DNA from: Scatophagus argus
Lineage: Eukaryota > Chordata > Actinopteri > Scatophagidae
Length of the DNA stretch: 64,000 nt
Direction of reading: 5' to 3'
Assembly: GCF_020382885.2 (NCBI RefSeq)
Contig: NC_058504.1
Coordinates: 1,588,501 to 1,652,500 of the forward strand
The position numbers were made by a program, and so were the translations under genes. The notes under the pieces were generated by a model. It saw nothing but the letters and a program-made list of their open reading frames with translations, searched no databases and was not told the origin of the DNA. How positions within the stretch are numbered: the stretch's first letter is position 1; each line of letters begins with the position of its first letter. Positions 1 through 13,499 of the stretch are shown piece by piece.

Positions 1-3000
1 TGTCTGGCTGTGTTTGTGGCAGTGGAGGAGCTGAAGATAATAATCCTGGACAGTCATGTGGTCGCACCGCACACGCTCAGTGAAAGCCCCGCCAAACTGA
101 GACTCATTTGGTGATTTATCATAACAGAGCCTGTTTGAAGGGCGCAGCCTTTGAGAAACGTTGCTTTTCATCTTATTGTCTTATTGATCTCGATTCTCTT
201 CCGGTTTCCTTCATGAAGAAGAAGAAGAACATTAGAAGTTTTGGCCTAATTAAAACTTTCTTTTTGGTGTACTTTCTGACTACAGGTGCATGGATCTTTA
301 AAGACTGAACTGACAAAGGCAGAGCTATCTGGAAATCCGGCCCTCGGATTAAAACCATCACACCTGAGCGCAGAGGCAGAGAGTCGGTGTTAACTCGGTT
401 TTAATGCTTTCTGTTTAATCTGGGTGGCAGCAGCCTCTCACCTTCATCCGTCTCCTGTGAAGTTCCTCTTTAAAATATTCAGAAAGTGAACCGAGGCAGG
501 CACACGTCTGTGTTTAAACTTTAAAACCAGAGACTCTCAGCGAGATGTCAGCAAAATTCAAGTGAAAGGAGCCGCAGCTTTGAGGCTCAGATTCATCGAG
601 CCGCATTTGAATTTTATGACTTAATGCTAAAAGAGAAACGCTGTGATGGAAAATGTCACTTATTGACAGAGACTGGAGAGAGTGTGTGTGTTCTCCGGGA
701 AACATTTATTTCAGAGGAGACCAGGAGACGCCGCCTGTCGCACGCAAACATGAGAAACGCCGAAGCAGCATTTCTAATGTTCATCTGTGACCACGTCGCT
801 GCTTTTTCAGGTTTTATCCCACTACATGTGTATTATTTGACTGGAGACCTTTTTCCAAACCAGTTTCTCAGGAATCCCCATCAGTCACATCTCAGAGTCA
901 ACTTTCAGTAACTTTGATTTTATTCCTTTTATTCCTTTACTTTACAGTTTCTCACACTCTTCAATGCACTATTTTACTCCTTCATGTCCGAGGCCACTTG
1001 AAGTGAGTGTCTTTGAAAAAGCTTTGACAAACACGGACAGGACATAACCGAAAGGTGATTGGTTGGTGTTTTTTTGCTGACTCTCAAATTTGTAATGTCT
1101 GAGTGTCCTCGAACACAACAAAAGAGAATTCTTTCTGTGCTGTTGTGTTGTTAGAAAAAAAGGGTTGTGTTTGTCTACATTTCTGGGGGAGAAAAACAAA
1201 TCATGTTCTGTTCTTGACAAGTCAAAACTTGACTTGACAACTTGAGATCCAAATGTAAAACGAGGCTTGAAAAAAAAAAAAGTTGAGACATGAAGTGTTC
1301 CACAGATCAATAATCCATCACAGACAATATTTCTTCTTTTGTCAAAGTCACTTTGGAGGTGGATTCAAGGACAGTCCAAGAATTTAAGACTTAGGACCAA
1401 AACACATCATTTTCCTGTCTTTGAGTCTTTCAGACATTTTATGTTTAGCACAACAGTTTGACATGACAGTTTGTGATTTGGTAATTTGAGATTATTTTTT
1501 GCTGTAACCAGTCATCATTGATATCCGTCTTGTTCAGGCGACACATGTATGTTATATTCTGAATGTTTTGAGAGCTTTTCAACTGTTAACAACACATTAT
1601 GTGTTGCTCAACAGGTACTGAAGAGCACAGCTTTACTCAAACATGAGATAAAAATAAATGAATGAAACCACTTGCTGAACAAAGAAATGCAAAGAAAGAA
1701 ATGCAGATTCCACAGAAGTGCAGTGGAAATGGAGTCCTACAGCTGAAACCTTTTTTCATATTTTCAGTCTTTATTGGATTCATGCATAGAGCGCCTTCCT
1801 CTCCTCTGAGGTCCCCAGAGAGATCTGTCCATCATCCCAAGAACAGTGCGACTGCCACATGGAGAAAATATAATCACATTTTGAAAAGAGTGAAAGGCTT
1901 CGGTAGGTTTAGGAGCCAATGTTGTCTGCAGGTGATGGAGGAGGCGGCGTGGATCGTCAGGAGCGGCTGAGGATCCTTGGGGGGAACACTGCCGCCAAGC
2001 AAACCAGGTGGGGGGGGGGGGGGTTCAAAAACCTCCGCAGCTCAAAATCCTCTCCTTCACTTCCTCTTCCCTCTTCATCTCAGAGAAGGAGATCATCGGC
2101 CTGCTCAGGAGTCTACAATATAATAAATTCACATGATTTGAACCATAATTTATCTTTGCTCACTGATAAGGATTATTCTTGTTACTGGAAAATGCAGTTA
2201 TATCTTCATTTACTGTAAAAACACAATGCGTTTGAATGAAACTGAAAATAAAAGTGGCAAAGTTCAACCAAAAAGTTACAGCAGAAAAAAATCTTTTCTC
2301 CTGATGACAAAAAGTGTGAAGATCTGCTCCATTATCCACACAATACACCCCAACGCTTCTTCATCAGCCAGGAAGGACGTACAGAGGAATTCAAATACAT
2401 CATCATCAAAGATCAGTTGATTAAAGGATCACGTATGAGCTCGTGGACACTAGACGGCAGCAACAGCCCAGACAATCACATCGCACACAAAACATTTCAA
2501 AAGATTCAGTTTGTGAAACAGAAATATTCTATCATGAAAGCCAGAATTTAAATCACATGGGACAAAAGATTTTGTTTAATTCAAAGAAAGCATTTTGTAG
2601 AAAACCACATGTACATCCACATGCCAACCAGGACTGTGAAGGTTTTGTAGGGGGCGCTAAAGAGCCATTTTGCTCAGTCTTGAGATTGCCAGTTTGCTCG
2701 TTTTCAGCAGATTTTGGGTTTCACAAACCCAAATCCAATAAGTGCAGAACGAGATGCCCCTCAGAAACGCAGTTTCACAGCAGAACAGTAATAATAATCT
2801 CCACAACAACAGCAGGTTCTGTTTGGACTTTTCCAGCCTCGGTGCTCGGGCCCTAAAGAAATGTACTTTAAAATTTGTTTGGCCACACAGAATTTGATGC
2901 TCATTTGTATAAAGACAAGAGACACAGCAGCACAGAGTGTGTTTATCACCTCAGTGCTGTCAGGCAATCAGGTTATGAAGACTGAGTGTTAAGATGTTGT

Positions 3001-4083
3001 TATTTGTGACGTGTTTGCTGTGAAGCCTCCTCCTTCCTGCACTTATTGCAGTGTTTATCGAAGTGACTGAAGCTCGTCTGATCGGCAGGCAGGGAGCCTC
3101 AGCTGAATATCTGCAGACATGCCAATGAAAACATGCTCGCTGCATTTCTCTCACTGTTGGCAACACACAACTTTTGGCAGGATGAGTCGGTCGGCACACA
3201 GCTCTCCGTCTGATCATCTGCCTGTCACTTAGCTCCTGCATTCTCATGAAACTGTCCACCTGTCCACCAGGTGTCCTCAGTCAGCTGGCACACCTGTATT
3301 CCCTGTAAACGCTTCTCATGTCCACCTTTCCTTACATCCACACTGTGCTGCTGTTCCCTGCTCTTTCCTGTCCGTCAGTCACAATCTTGTTCGTGAGCTT
3401 GCAGGCGCAAGGAAAATGAGAAATTAAGAACAACAACAAAATATGCATCAAAATCTCGTGTGATCGAAGAAGCAAATGGTTTGAGATTCGGGGGCTCAAT
3501 AATTGACTCGTCAGTTTGTTGTTGGATGAATGTGTTGTTCTACAGACAGAAGCTGATCTCAGTTCAGCCTTTCGTGCTTCAGCCCTGTGCCTCCTGACTC
3601 TTTAGTATTCTTCTGAGTCGAGTTTCTGGATGAAGGAGACAGAGTTCGAATCACACATGCAGCTCCTCAAAGCTCTGAAGTTGGTCTTTTTTTCTTCTTT
3701 TTTCTCTTTAATTCCTGCTGCGGTGAAAGTGGACGACCTGAATACAAATGTCCCCGCTGGTGTTCAGCGTTCCTGTGTGGTCTGATGTGGGAGTCGAGCT
3801 TGTGTCCACCCAATGAATGGAAGTCCAACAGTCTCTTTTAGCTCCATTTCTGGTCCCCACCAGCTCTTGAGGGAAGTGTGTTTACCAGTCGGTCTCTAAC
3901 ATCTGGGAATCATCCGTGCTTGTTTATCAGCTAATTTGAGACATTCAGGGGAACATGAGGGACTGATCCATGATGTTAACATGTAGCTGGAGAACTAAAA
4001 CTTGAAAAACATTATCAGGTTTTTTTTTTTTAAACTGCACTGCACCTCAGACAATCCTTTACCAACCACACAACAGGGACATT
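1..4083. other. Gene-free flank, no recognised gene
   Basis: I see no coding exon that I can support here. Open frames are short, lack conserved motifs and are not joined by credible splice sites. Contents are ordinary AT-rich intergenic DNA with short homopolymer runs, for example poly(A) near 1270 and poly(G) near 2011. A block near 2647-2675 containing GGGGGCGCTAAAGAGCC resembles a dispersed fish repeat, but I cannot name it. Confidence 0.5.
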
Positions 4084-4085
4084 TA

Positions 4086-5168
4086 CAGCCCATCTGCAAA
4101 GTATTCACACGGCGTTGCTTTCTCCACATTTTGTTATGTTACAGTCTCATTCCAAAATGGATTAAATTCATTTTTCCCCTCAAAATTCAACAGAAAACAC
4201 CCCATAATGACAAAGTGAAACAAGCTTGCTTGAATTCTTTGCAAATTTATTAAAAATAAAAAAGCAAAAATATAACATGTACATAAGTGTTCACATGTTG
4301 TGATCAATACTTTGTTGAAGCCCCTTTGGCAGCAGTTGCAGCCTCAAATCTTTTTGAGTCTGATCCTTTAAGCTTGGCACACTTATTTCTGGGCAGTTTC
4401 TCTCACTCTTCAATGCAGGAGCTCAGGTGGGCTTTTAATGAGGTGCATTGATGCATTTTACTGAGGAGAGGCTTCTGTCTGGCCACTCTGCCATACAGGC
4501 CTGATTGGTGGAGTTCTGTCAGAGTGACCATTGGGTTGCTGGTCACCTCCCTGACTAAGGCAATTCTACCCCGATCTCTTAGTTTAGTTGGCCAGCCAGC
4601 TCTAGGCAGAGTCCTGGTGGTTCCAAACTTCTTCCACTTATAGATTATGGAGGCCACTGTGCTCTTTGGACCTTTAATGTGGCAGTAATCTTTCTGTGCC
4701 CTTCCCCAGATCTGTGCCTCGACACAACCCTGTCTCAGAGGTCTACAGACAGTTCCTTTGACTTCATGACTTGGTTTGTGCTCTGACACGCGCCGTCAAC
4801 TGTGAGGGCTTATATAGACTCGGGTGTGCCTTTCCAGATCACAGCCAATCAGCTGAATTTACCACAGGTGGACTCAACTCAGGTTGTAGAAACCTCTGAA
4901 GGATGATCAATGGAAACACGAAGCACCTGAGCTCAATTTTGAGTGTCATGACAAAGAGTGTGAATACTTATGCACATGTTACATTTTCTGTTTTTCATTT
5001 TTAATAAATTTGCAAAAAATTCAAGCAAACTTGTTTCACTTTGTCATTATGTGGTATTTTGTGTAGAACTTTGAGGGAGAAATTGAATTTAATCCGTTTT
5101 GAAATGAGACTGTAACATAACAAAATGTGGAAAAAGCAAAGCAGTGTGAATACTTTCTGGATGCACTG
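4086..5168 (-). mobile_element. Tc1-like DNA transposon, internally reduced
   Basis: The element is bounded by TA dinucleotides (4084-4085 and 5169-5170) and by long inverted repeats: about 180 bp at the left (4086-4270) mirrors about 180 bp at the right (4985-5168). Both ends carry AAAGTATTCACAC close to the tip, and the inner parts share the CATAATGACAAAGTGAAAC stretch in opposite orientation. TA duplication and this architecture are typical of the Tc1/mariner superfamily. At about 1.08 kb it is shorter than a full-length Tc1-like copy (about 1.2-1.6 kb), and the transposase inside is partial, so it is non-autonomous. Confidence 0.88.
4403..4789 (-). pseudogene. Tc1-like transposase remnant
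   Basis: This open frame of 128 codons starts at 4789 and lies between the inverted repeats of the element. It reads like the N-terminal DNA-binding part of a Tc1 transposase: a helix-turn-helix with VASIIYKWKKFGTTRTLP, then the linker RDRGRIALVREVTSNP and the SGLYGRVARQKPLLSK motif that leads into the catalytic domain. The DDE catalytic core that should follow is missing, so the gene is truncated at its 3' end and cannot make an active enzyme. Assignment to the Tc1 family is by motif recognition. Confidence 0.82.
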
Positions 5169-5170
5169 TA

Positions 5171-7376
5171 CAATTAGTGTATAATTGTAGTGACTTTGAT
5201 TAATTGCATATAATAATGACACAAATAAATAAAATAAAAATGTACATATTATTTTGAACTAAATCATTCTTCATGTACTTTAATTATCATTTGATGCTAT
5301 TTCTTCTGTGTTTTCTCTTAAATAGAATACTTACTTCAGTGTGGTATTGCTACATGTACTATCTGATGTGACAGATGGCATAATGTTTTAAAGTTTAATT
5401 CACATCTCCTGGAGCTTATAGCAGCAGCAAATAAAAATAGACATTGCTGGATATAAATGTATATAAATGCCCTGTTTAACTCTCCTGGCTCAAAATGTCT
5501 AACACAATGAAAGGGTTAACCTTCATCCGACAGCGTTCATATTTGTCTCGTATTGCTGCCATTCGCTGTTCCTCCTCATCCCGTCCGGCAGTGTGTTTTA
5601 TTTTAATCCTCCCCTTTGAATAAAAGGCCATTAGCAGCTGCTCTTTGTTGGAGCTGAAATGGAGCCGAATGTGTCAGACTGAGAGGAACATGAATTAAAC
5701 ATCCGTAAGAGAGACGGAGAGTTATGAGAGGTGTCTGCTCTAATAAGGCTGAGCATTAACACCACAGTATCTCCACACTGACTGACATACAGACGTCCAT
5801 CTCACTCTGAGGCTCGGTGTGACGGAGAAAAACTTCTCCTCAGACGCAAGTGATTCAAACGTTTATGAATGAAGCAGAAAAGTGAGGAAGGACAGATGAG
5901 CCAACATTCCTCCTGGGCTGTGGCTCAGCATGTACAGCAGGTCAACCAGAAGGTTGGTGGTTCAGTCCCCCGACTCCTGCTCTACTTTTCAGCTGCTATT
6001 TATACTCCCTAAATACGGACGTTTCAGATTGGTGGCTCAGACCCACAACAACAAGAACGCAAAACATCGCTTTTTGATGACCTGGAAACAAAACTCCAAA
6101 GTCAGCCATCTTTCTGCTGAATCGCTCACCCCGCTTTTAATATCGCAAAGAACTGTGATCATATTGGATGATTCTTCTGTAAATGATCTACATGCCAGAG
6201 TTCAGGACCTAAACAGGAAACAGTGAACCCTTTAAGGGGATGAAGCAGTCAGGAGTTCCTTTTCCTATTTTACTTTTGCAGTAAAGAAACCAGTTTGGCA
6301 GCAGAGTGACCAACTCGACTGCTTTCAGGAAAGTTTCCCAGAGATGCTGTTCATCCAAGAAAATATGAAATATCTATTAAAGCATAACATAAATTTCACA
6401 TTTCAGTGCTGCAGCTTGTTTGCAGGAGACTCACACTCTCCTCCTCGCAGGCAGTCAGAAGATAACAGAATTCACTGGTTGTCAATTTCCCTCCACAGCA
6501 GTGAAACCCGTTAGACGAGCCTTCTGACAGTCCTGCATGTTAAGCTGGACCAACCAAACACTTGAATTGACACCCCAAAGAAAGACTTGATGAAACCCTA
6601 ACCCTAACCCTAACCCTAACATTAAGGCTACAAACAACCCATAATGCAACACTTTTTGTATGAAGAAGTCGATAATCGAAAGTGACAGTGGAGTCAAAAC
6701 CTCACGTGCCATCTTCTCCTGTTGATGAACCATCACAGAAAAGTTCAGGAGACAGAAAGAGCTTTCTTTTGGCCAATCTGTCAAAATGTTTCAGCTTCAG
6801 GGTCACCATCAGGTTTGTAGTTTTAAACACAATACTGTGTCCTTTTGTAAAAACCCACCAAACGCATTTTGTAATCTACAGAATGTTTGGCATTTCTGGT
6901 GTTTCCATTCAGTTTATATGCACAAGTTCACATTTGTTTCCAGCTCAGAAATGTCACTTCAATGTGCAGCTCCTTGCAGCTTTTCATGTCGGGAAATATC
7001 CGAGGGAGGCGAGGTCAGAGCAAGATTCCTCCATCATGTTGCCTTACCTGAGTCTCCATATTTCTCTCAGGTAAAACAGAAGGTCTGCAGACTGAGGAAA
7101 TGTTCATGGAGTAGTGGATTCAGCACAGCAACGACAGCAACGCAACGACTTTTCTTCCTCTGCATGCTGATGCCTTCACTTTTAAACTAAAGGAAAATTT
7201 TATATTACTTTTACTAACAATATTATTAGATTAATATTATTTTACAATTTTAATATCATCCTTTCCTTTACAAGCTGCAGTGTTAAAGTGATGTACACCT
7301 GAATGCACCAGTAATTTTAATCCAATAATATACACTAATACTCATTATTCTGAAATGGCCTGTTCTGCAAAGTAAA
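5171..7376. other. Gene-free stretch between two Tc1-like elements
   Basis: I find no supportable gene. The only distinct structure is the short telomere-like array at 6594-6620. Open frames of up to 134 codons near 6680-7190 overlap one another in two frames and show no family motif, so I do not call them. Confidence 0.45.
6594..6620 (+). repeat. Interstitial telomeric repeat (CCCTAA)n
   Basis: Four uninterrupted CCCTAA units (vertebrate telomere repeat TTAGGG on the minus strand) sit in non-coding DNA far from any chromosome end visible in the window. Short interstitial telomeric tracts of this kind are known in vertebrate genomes and are usually attributed to break repair. Confidence 0.9.
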
Positions 7377-7378
7377 TA

Positions 7379-8499
7379 CACTGCTCAAAAAAATAAAGGG
7401 AACACTTAAACAACACAATGTAACTCCAAGTCAATCAAACTTCTGTGAAATCAAAGTGTCCACTTAGGAAGCAACACTGATTGACAATCAATTTCACATG
7501 CTGTTGTGCAAACGGAACAGACAACAGGTGGAAATTATAAGCAATTAGCAAGACATCCCCAATAAAGGAGTGGCTCTGCAGGTGGTGACCACAGACCTGA
7601 CAGGCTGATGTTTTGGTCACTTTTGAATGCTGGTGGTGCTTTCACTGTAGTGGTAGCATGAGACGGAGTCTACAACCTGCACAAGTGGCTCAGGTAGTGC
7701 AGCTCATCCAGGATGGCACATCAATGCGGGCTGTGGCAAGAAGGTTTGCTGTGTCTGTCAGTGTAGTGTCCAGAGCACGGAGGCGCTACAGTAATGGTGT
7801 GGGGTGGCTTTTCTTTTGGGGACCGCACAGCCCTCCATGTGCTCGCCAGAGGTAGCCTGACTGCCATTAGGTACTGAGAAGAGATCCTCAGACCCCTTGT
7901 GAGACCATATGCTGGTGCGGTTGGCCCTGGGTTCCTCCTAATGCAAGACAATGCTAGACCTCATGTGGCTGAAGTGTGTCAGCAGTTGCTGCAAGACGAA
8001 GGCATTGATGCTATGGACTGGCCCGCCCGTTCCCCAGACCTGAATCCAGCTGAGCACATCTGGGACATCATGTCTCACTCCATCCATCAACGCCACGTTG
8101 CACCACAGACTGTCCAGGAGTTGGCGGATGCTTTAGTCCAAGTCTGGGAGGAGATCCCTCAGGAGACCATCCGCCACCTCATCAGGAGCATGCCCAGGCG
8201 TTGTAGGGAGGTCATACAGGCACGTGGAGGCCACACACACTACTGAGCCTCATTTTGACTTGTTTTAAGGACATTACATCAAAGTTGGATCAGCCTGTAG
8301 TGTGTTTTTCCACTTTAATTTTGAGTGTGACTCCAAATCCAGACCTCCATGGGTTAATAAATTTGATTTCCATTTATCATTTTTGTGTGATTTTGTTGTC
8401 AGCACATTCAACTATGTAAAGAACAAAGTATTAGAATATTTCATTCATTCAGATCTAGGATGTGTTACTTTAGTGTTCCCTTTATTTTTTGGAGCAGTG
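7379..8499 (+). mobile_element. Second Tc1-like DNA transposon, internally deleted
   Basis: TA dinucleotides flank the element (7377-7378 and 8500-8501). The left tip CACTGCTCAAAAAAATAAAG is mirrored at the right end, where the plus strand reads CTTTATTTTTTGGAGCAGTG. Inside is a Tc1-like transposase whose N-terminal helix-turn-helix and C-terminal catalytic half are both present but whose middle is missing. It is a different family from the element at 4086-5168, because tips and protein differ. Confidence 0.9.
7658..8246 (+). pseudogene. Tc1-like DD34E transposase, middle deleted
   Basis: The first part starts with [20 protein letters not shown], a paired-like helix-turn-helix continuing through [20 protein letters not shown]. 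The later part, in another frame, carries the catalytic landmarks GFLLMQDNARPHVAEVC (second Asp) and DWPARSPDLNPAEHIWD (DLNPxEHxWD with the final acidic residue) and ends with RCREVIQARGGHTHY. The stretch between the two parts, which should hold the first catalytic Asp, is lost, and the two parts are out of frame. It is therefore a dead copy; the protein family is clear. Confidence 0.88.
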
Positions 8500-10184
8500 T
8501 ACTTTAACTATTGGTACTTAATTCGGTGCAAATGCTTTAACACTTTTACTTAAGTTGCATTTTAAATGCATTACTTTTGTTAGTATTTGTTATAATTTAT
8601 TGCTTCTTTTGCTGTTTCCATCGTTGATGACAGCCTTTCAGAATAAAACAAGAGGGGACCATCTACGTAGTGTAAACACAAAGTACTGAAGTAAAACTTT
8701 TATTTACTTGAGAATTACCATTTTGTGCTCCCTTTTTCTTCGTCTCCACAAGAAAACAGTATAGTTTGATGTATTATTGTGGATTTACTGTTGCCTTGGT
8801 GAAATTCCCAAGCTACACAGCAGTATATAAGCAAAAAAGAGCTCCATCTTTACCAGCTGCAACAAATAATTATTGTAATATTGAGTAATAAGAATAATGT
8901 GATAATTATTACCGTAAAATTCTGCATAATGAGTGCTTTTACTTTTGCTAAAACATGTGATCTGACTTTTGTCTCCACCAGCCCTGGATGCGAACCTCAC
9001 CGTGTTGGACATACAGTAGTGATACCCGGATGTGTTTTCTGAGCCACATGCTGAGCAGCTGCTGTTCAGACACTTTTGTGTTTTTATTGTCCCCTTTAAA
9101 GCATCAGAATCAGGTGAAATAATCTCACCCTCGCCGGCTGATTCTTCTTCCCTTGTTTTAAGAAATTCAGAATTTATGACTCCGTCAGAGAGATTTTTCA
9201 CCATCCTCGTCTGTCTCTCTGACTCTTCAGCTCATGTGGGCTTCAGCATCTGTGTCATCATTAGTATCCTAACCCTGTAAATATGCATCTTCCTCCAGTG
9301 TTTCACTCTGACTGATCACATCACATACATTATGGATGCTCTCCAGGCCTCTCCTCTTCCTCCTACTCCTCCTCCCCTCTTTCACCACCTTTTATGACAA
9401 ATGTATTTTTTGTTAAACTCTGTTTCCTCCCACAGTTGACCCACGGTGCTTCACTGCCACCAAGTGGCTGCAGATTTTAAACCCTCACAGACAGAACAAA
9501 CTGATATGAGATCTGCTTCCTCTCCACCTCTTTAAGCTCTGCTGGATGCTGTAGTAGCTCAGTTGTGTGGATTCTTATTTACAGTAACACAGAGGTAGAA
9601 GAAGTACTCCGATCCGGTACTTCCTGTGACTTCTCTTCAAAGTTAAAGCTGCAACATCAAAATACATAAATGCTTACGGCTGTAGTAAAAGTGAAATTGT
9701 AGGCTAATTAGTTACTTTTCACTTAGTAAAGGTACTCGTTTAGCCAAAGGGCCCTTGTCAGAGTGTCATATTATTTTATTTGTGATACTATTGGAATATT
9801 ATTACTGACTAGTTAAAATGTAAGCAGATTTTAATGTCTGACGAGCCCATGTCACTCATGGCGTCCCTCAGGGTTCAGTACTTGATCCCCTTCTCTTCAG
9901 CCTGTACACGCTGCCTCATGCACAGCTTCCATTTTCACTGGAGATGCAACGAATAGTCGATTCATCGATAAGTTGATCCAAAGAAAATCAGCTACCAACT
10001 ATCTGATAACCAATTAATCGCTGAAGTCTTATTTAAAGTAAAAATGTGAAACAAACTTTTGCTGCTTTTCTTTGTCATTTATGGCAGTAAAGTAAAAGTA
10101 TTTGGGTTCTGGACTGTTGGTTTAACAAAATAAATTATTTAAACGCATCAGTAAAACAGGTGTGTACATATATGATTGAGTAGG

Positions 10185-10319
10185 TTATTGTGATCATTTA
10201 AACATTTCTCAATATGTCTGAACAACTGTGACTTTTCTCAATGTTTCTCGGACATATTGAGAAATGTCTAAATTATTGTGATAATTTAAACATTTCTCAA
10301 TATGTCTGAACAATTGTGA
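10185..10319. repeat. Direct repeat flanking an inverted copy
   Basis: A 47-bp unit beginning TTATTGTGATCATTTAAAC occurs at 10185-10231 and again with few changes at 10273-10319 (88 bp apart). Between them, 10249-10267 is the inverse of the unit's core ACATTTCTCAATATGTC, so adjacent copies can fold into hairpins. No coding content and no recognised family. Confidence 0.85.
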
Positions 10320-11986
10320 TGCTTCAGAAATTCTGTTTGCAACTGATTTAAATGGCCACACATCTTTCGAGGTCACACGGCTTGTAGTTCCCCAAATCAC
10401 CACAGAGGGCAGCACTGATGGCCAGAAGCACCTTTCTGTTTTTATTTTCAACAAAGACAGCAAACAGTGTCAGATGTTAAAAAACTCACAGCTGCACAAA
10501 AAGACTGTGTAAAATCTTCAGAATTTTGAATTACAGTCGGAACTACAAACATTATGTTGCAAACTCTGAGTAGACTCAGTGCTGATAAAAAGGCCTGCGA
10601 CTCGTCATCAGTATGAAATACAAACCTCTGACTCTTCACCTCTCAGCTTCGTCTCCATTGTTCCTCTCTGCGTCTGTGCTGTTGTTGACAGGCTACTTGA
10701 ATATATTTTCAGACTACTTCATTTGTTTTTTTGTTTTTTTTTTTTCCTTCCTGCGCTGCTGTAAACATAAATCAGAGCGTGCCGAGCCCAGAGCTCATAT
10801 AAATGTCAGGATAGACAGCGGAGCTCATAAACTTCTAATTTGATCTTTATTCATCTGGGACAAGGCGTGAATAAAAGCTCACCTAGTAAATCATCATTTT
10901 GTGCTTTCTGTCAACACAACTGAGAGAGGAGAGACGCCTTCATCCATCCGTCATGACAAGCCCCGCCCCCTGCCGCCCCAAGCCCCGCCCCCTGTCGCTC
11001 CTTAGGAAGCTCCACTTCTGACTGGCCGGCTCAGTATTACAGACAATTTTCCTTATTAATTCTGATTAGTGACTGATAGGATACATTTTGAAAACGCTTT
11101 GCCTTTAAATGACAGGATTACAAAAGTTATTAAATGGGCCAGTTAATGATTCTGTAATTATCCTGTCTTCGATTGAACACAGAAACTGTTGACAGGAAGT
11201 ACACATTAATGCAGCTTCCTCCTCTTATTTCTTTCTTTCTCCCTTCTTGATGTCCTTCTTCTGACCAGTTTTCTCTTTTCTTTATCTCCCCTTGCCTCCT
11301 TTTCCCCTTTCAGCTCTCCTACTCATCTCATCCCTCATCTGCTCGTCTTTCCAAACCTCATGTCTCTTTCCTCTTCCGCTCCATCTCCTCTTCGCCTACA
11401 CGTCTTCCATCTCCCCATACATCTCCTCCTCCTCCTCCTCCTCTCAAACAGCCTCCTAGCAGCCCCTCTGTCTCCCTCAGCTGCCTCTCTCTCTCTCTCA
11501 TGTCTTCCTCTTTCCATCCAGCTCTCCTCCTGTCTGAAGGGACAACAGCTGCAGCTGATGGAGAGGCTCCGCAGCACAGACTGATGGAGCTTCACTGACA
11601 CCTACTGGTTACCTGGCAGAACTGCAGAAAAGGCTGAGACAGAAATACAAAGAAGAATGTCTACGATTAGCATTCCTGTCCAGACTCATGAGGTTTTTAG
11701 TGAATTCTGTTTCTGCTTTCACTTCATCTGTGCCTCCATGCAGCTGGTTGTTTGTTGAAAGACGGATGTAATGAAATGATTTGTAAAAATAAGCAGAACG
11801 GTTAACTAAGAGTTTAATTTGAACCATTTTAGTTAGTTATAAACACAACAGGAAATACAAATATGATGATCATCACACACTTCTCATACAAGTGTCTCAA
11901 CTGTCAGATTTTAAATAAACATAAAAGTTTTATTCATTTTTTTGTTATTTATTTATTTTTTATATATATTATTTTATATATCTATA

Positions 11987-12055
11987 TAATACACACACAC
12001 ACACACACACACACATACACACATATATTTATATATATATATATATATATATATA
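11987..12055. repeat. Compound (CA)n-(TA)n microsatellite
   Basis: A run of CA dinucleotides passes into TA dinucleotides. It lies in the gene-free part of the window. Confidence 0.95.
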
Positions 12056-13499
12056 CATGAACATTGTTGGAAACATTTGATGATGTACACAACTCGGCAA
12101 CTGGTTGTTTTGAGACGTTTTAATGCAGAAATTGCACATATTAGACAGAGTGTGTTTTTTAAACATTTTGTCTCAAGATGTCAGCATCTATCGTTCATTC
12201 TCACCGCTGCTTTTCCAGCTAAAATGTGAAACCCTGAGAGGTAAAGTCGGCCTCTCATCTGAGCTGCCTGAAGATCCGAGTCTAAAGAAAAACATGCAAA
12301 ATGTAAATCACGTCGACTTTTGTTGAAAGTTTGCGTGCGGGCTGCCGGCTGTGGAGATGAGACTGCAGTTATGAACTGAGCTCAGTGTTCAACAAAGTGG
12401 CACAATTTAATTTGTGTGGCCGGAACTGCACGGCTGCGATAGACTCAGTAATGAAACCTCTCAGCTTTAACTTCTGTCTACTTTATATTCACAAAGAGAA
12501 ACGAGCGAGGCAGCCATTGTGGAGACATGCAAATACCCTGATCTTTTTAATACGGGCTTCACCCAATTGGACGCTGACTTTGACAAGCAGAACAAATGCC
12601 CCGCGAGCACAAACATGCGCAGGTCAGGAGCGGCGCTGATGGCCGCGGCACAATCCAACTTCCTTTATCCTCTTTTCAACGCCGGCGGTCACATTCTGCC
12701 TGTTCGCTTACTGTTAAATTAGTCATCTGAGATTAGAGGCGGCTTAAAGAAGGAAAGCCCCCCCACACACACACACACCACAAAAAGTTGATAAAGCTCT
12801 GAAACTTTATTTGTGCTGAACGTACGCAAAAACAAAGTGCTGGGAAGTCTGTTTTCACCACTTCGAATAAATCCACGCGTTTTGTTTGTGGTTATTCACT
12901 CAAAATGATTTGGGCTTTGTAATGCTGGTGGAGCTGGGGAAGCAGGGGCGGTACAGAGGTGGTTTCCAGGGTCCTGGTACCCCGCTGGGACTCACGCTCA
13001 GGCCTCCTGACGTCGCCACACTGCTGACGGATATGGAACACACGTGGCTCCATATAAAGCAAAGTCAAATCTGACAACAACCGCAATAACCCCGACGGTG
13101 TACAGCTGTTGGACAGGCAGGGATGGCTTAAAGCTAACACTACAGCTAACGTTTCATTAATGCAAAAAGCTGGTCACTCGTCCAGCCAATGCCCTGTTAC
13201 GTTATCAAATGAACTTTCTGTCAGTCCTCCTGTCTGCCCTCGTTTTGGAGGATAAGCACTGGAGGATTCGGAGAAACTGAACTTTGGAGCGTTTCCTCTT
13301 TACCCAAGCCAAGCATCACTTTCCATATGATCATCATATGTTTGTTGTCCTGTGAGAACCACACGACAAAATCTTTTCATGAGGTCAGAAAACAGCCCCA
13401 CTTTCCAGCCAATCCAAGAGGCTTTGTGAAGTGTTTATTTAGATGTCAACATCATCCGGATCATCAAGCCACATCTGCTTAAAAGCATTAACTTAAATT

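Larger units (their letters stand above)
8502..13499. other. Gene-free stretch with simple repeats
   Basis: No coding exon can be supported over these 5 kb. It contains a direct-plus-inverted repeat at 10185-10319, two copies of GCCCCGCCCCCTG (10961-10994, Sp1/KLF-like), a pyrimidine-rich tract at about 11220-11540 and CA/TA microsatellites at about 11950-12055. A CTCF-like string CCACAGAGGGCAGCAC lies near 10400. The pyrimidine tract produces long but low-complexity open frames on both strands. Confidence 0.45.

Noticed and set aside
2443-2856. 137-codon plus-strand frame
   Set aside because: There is no recognisable domain, it has ordinary intergenic composition and overlaps an equally featureless minus-strand frame.
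10400-10420. CTCF site (CCACAGAGGGCAGCAC)
   Set aside because: It matches the motif reasonably, but a single match in 64 kb without occupancy data is weak, so it is only mentioned in the region note.
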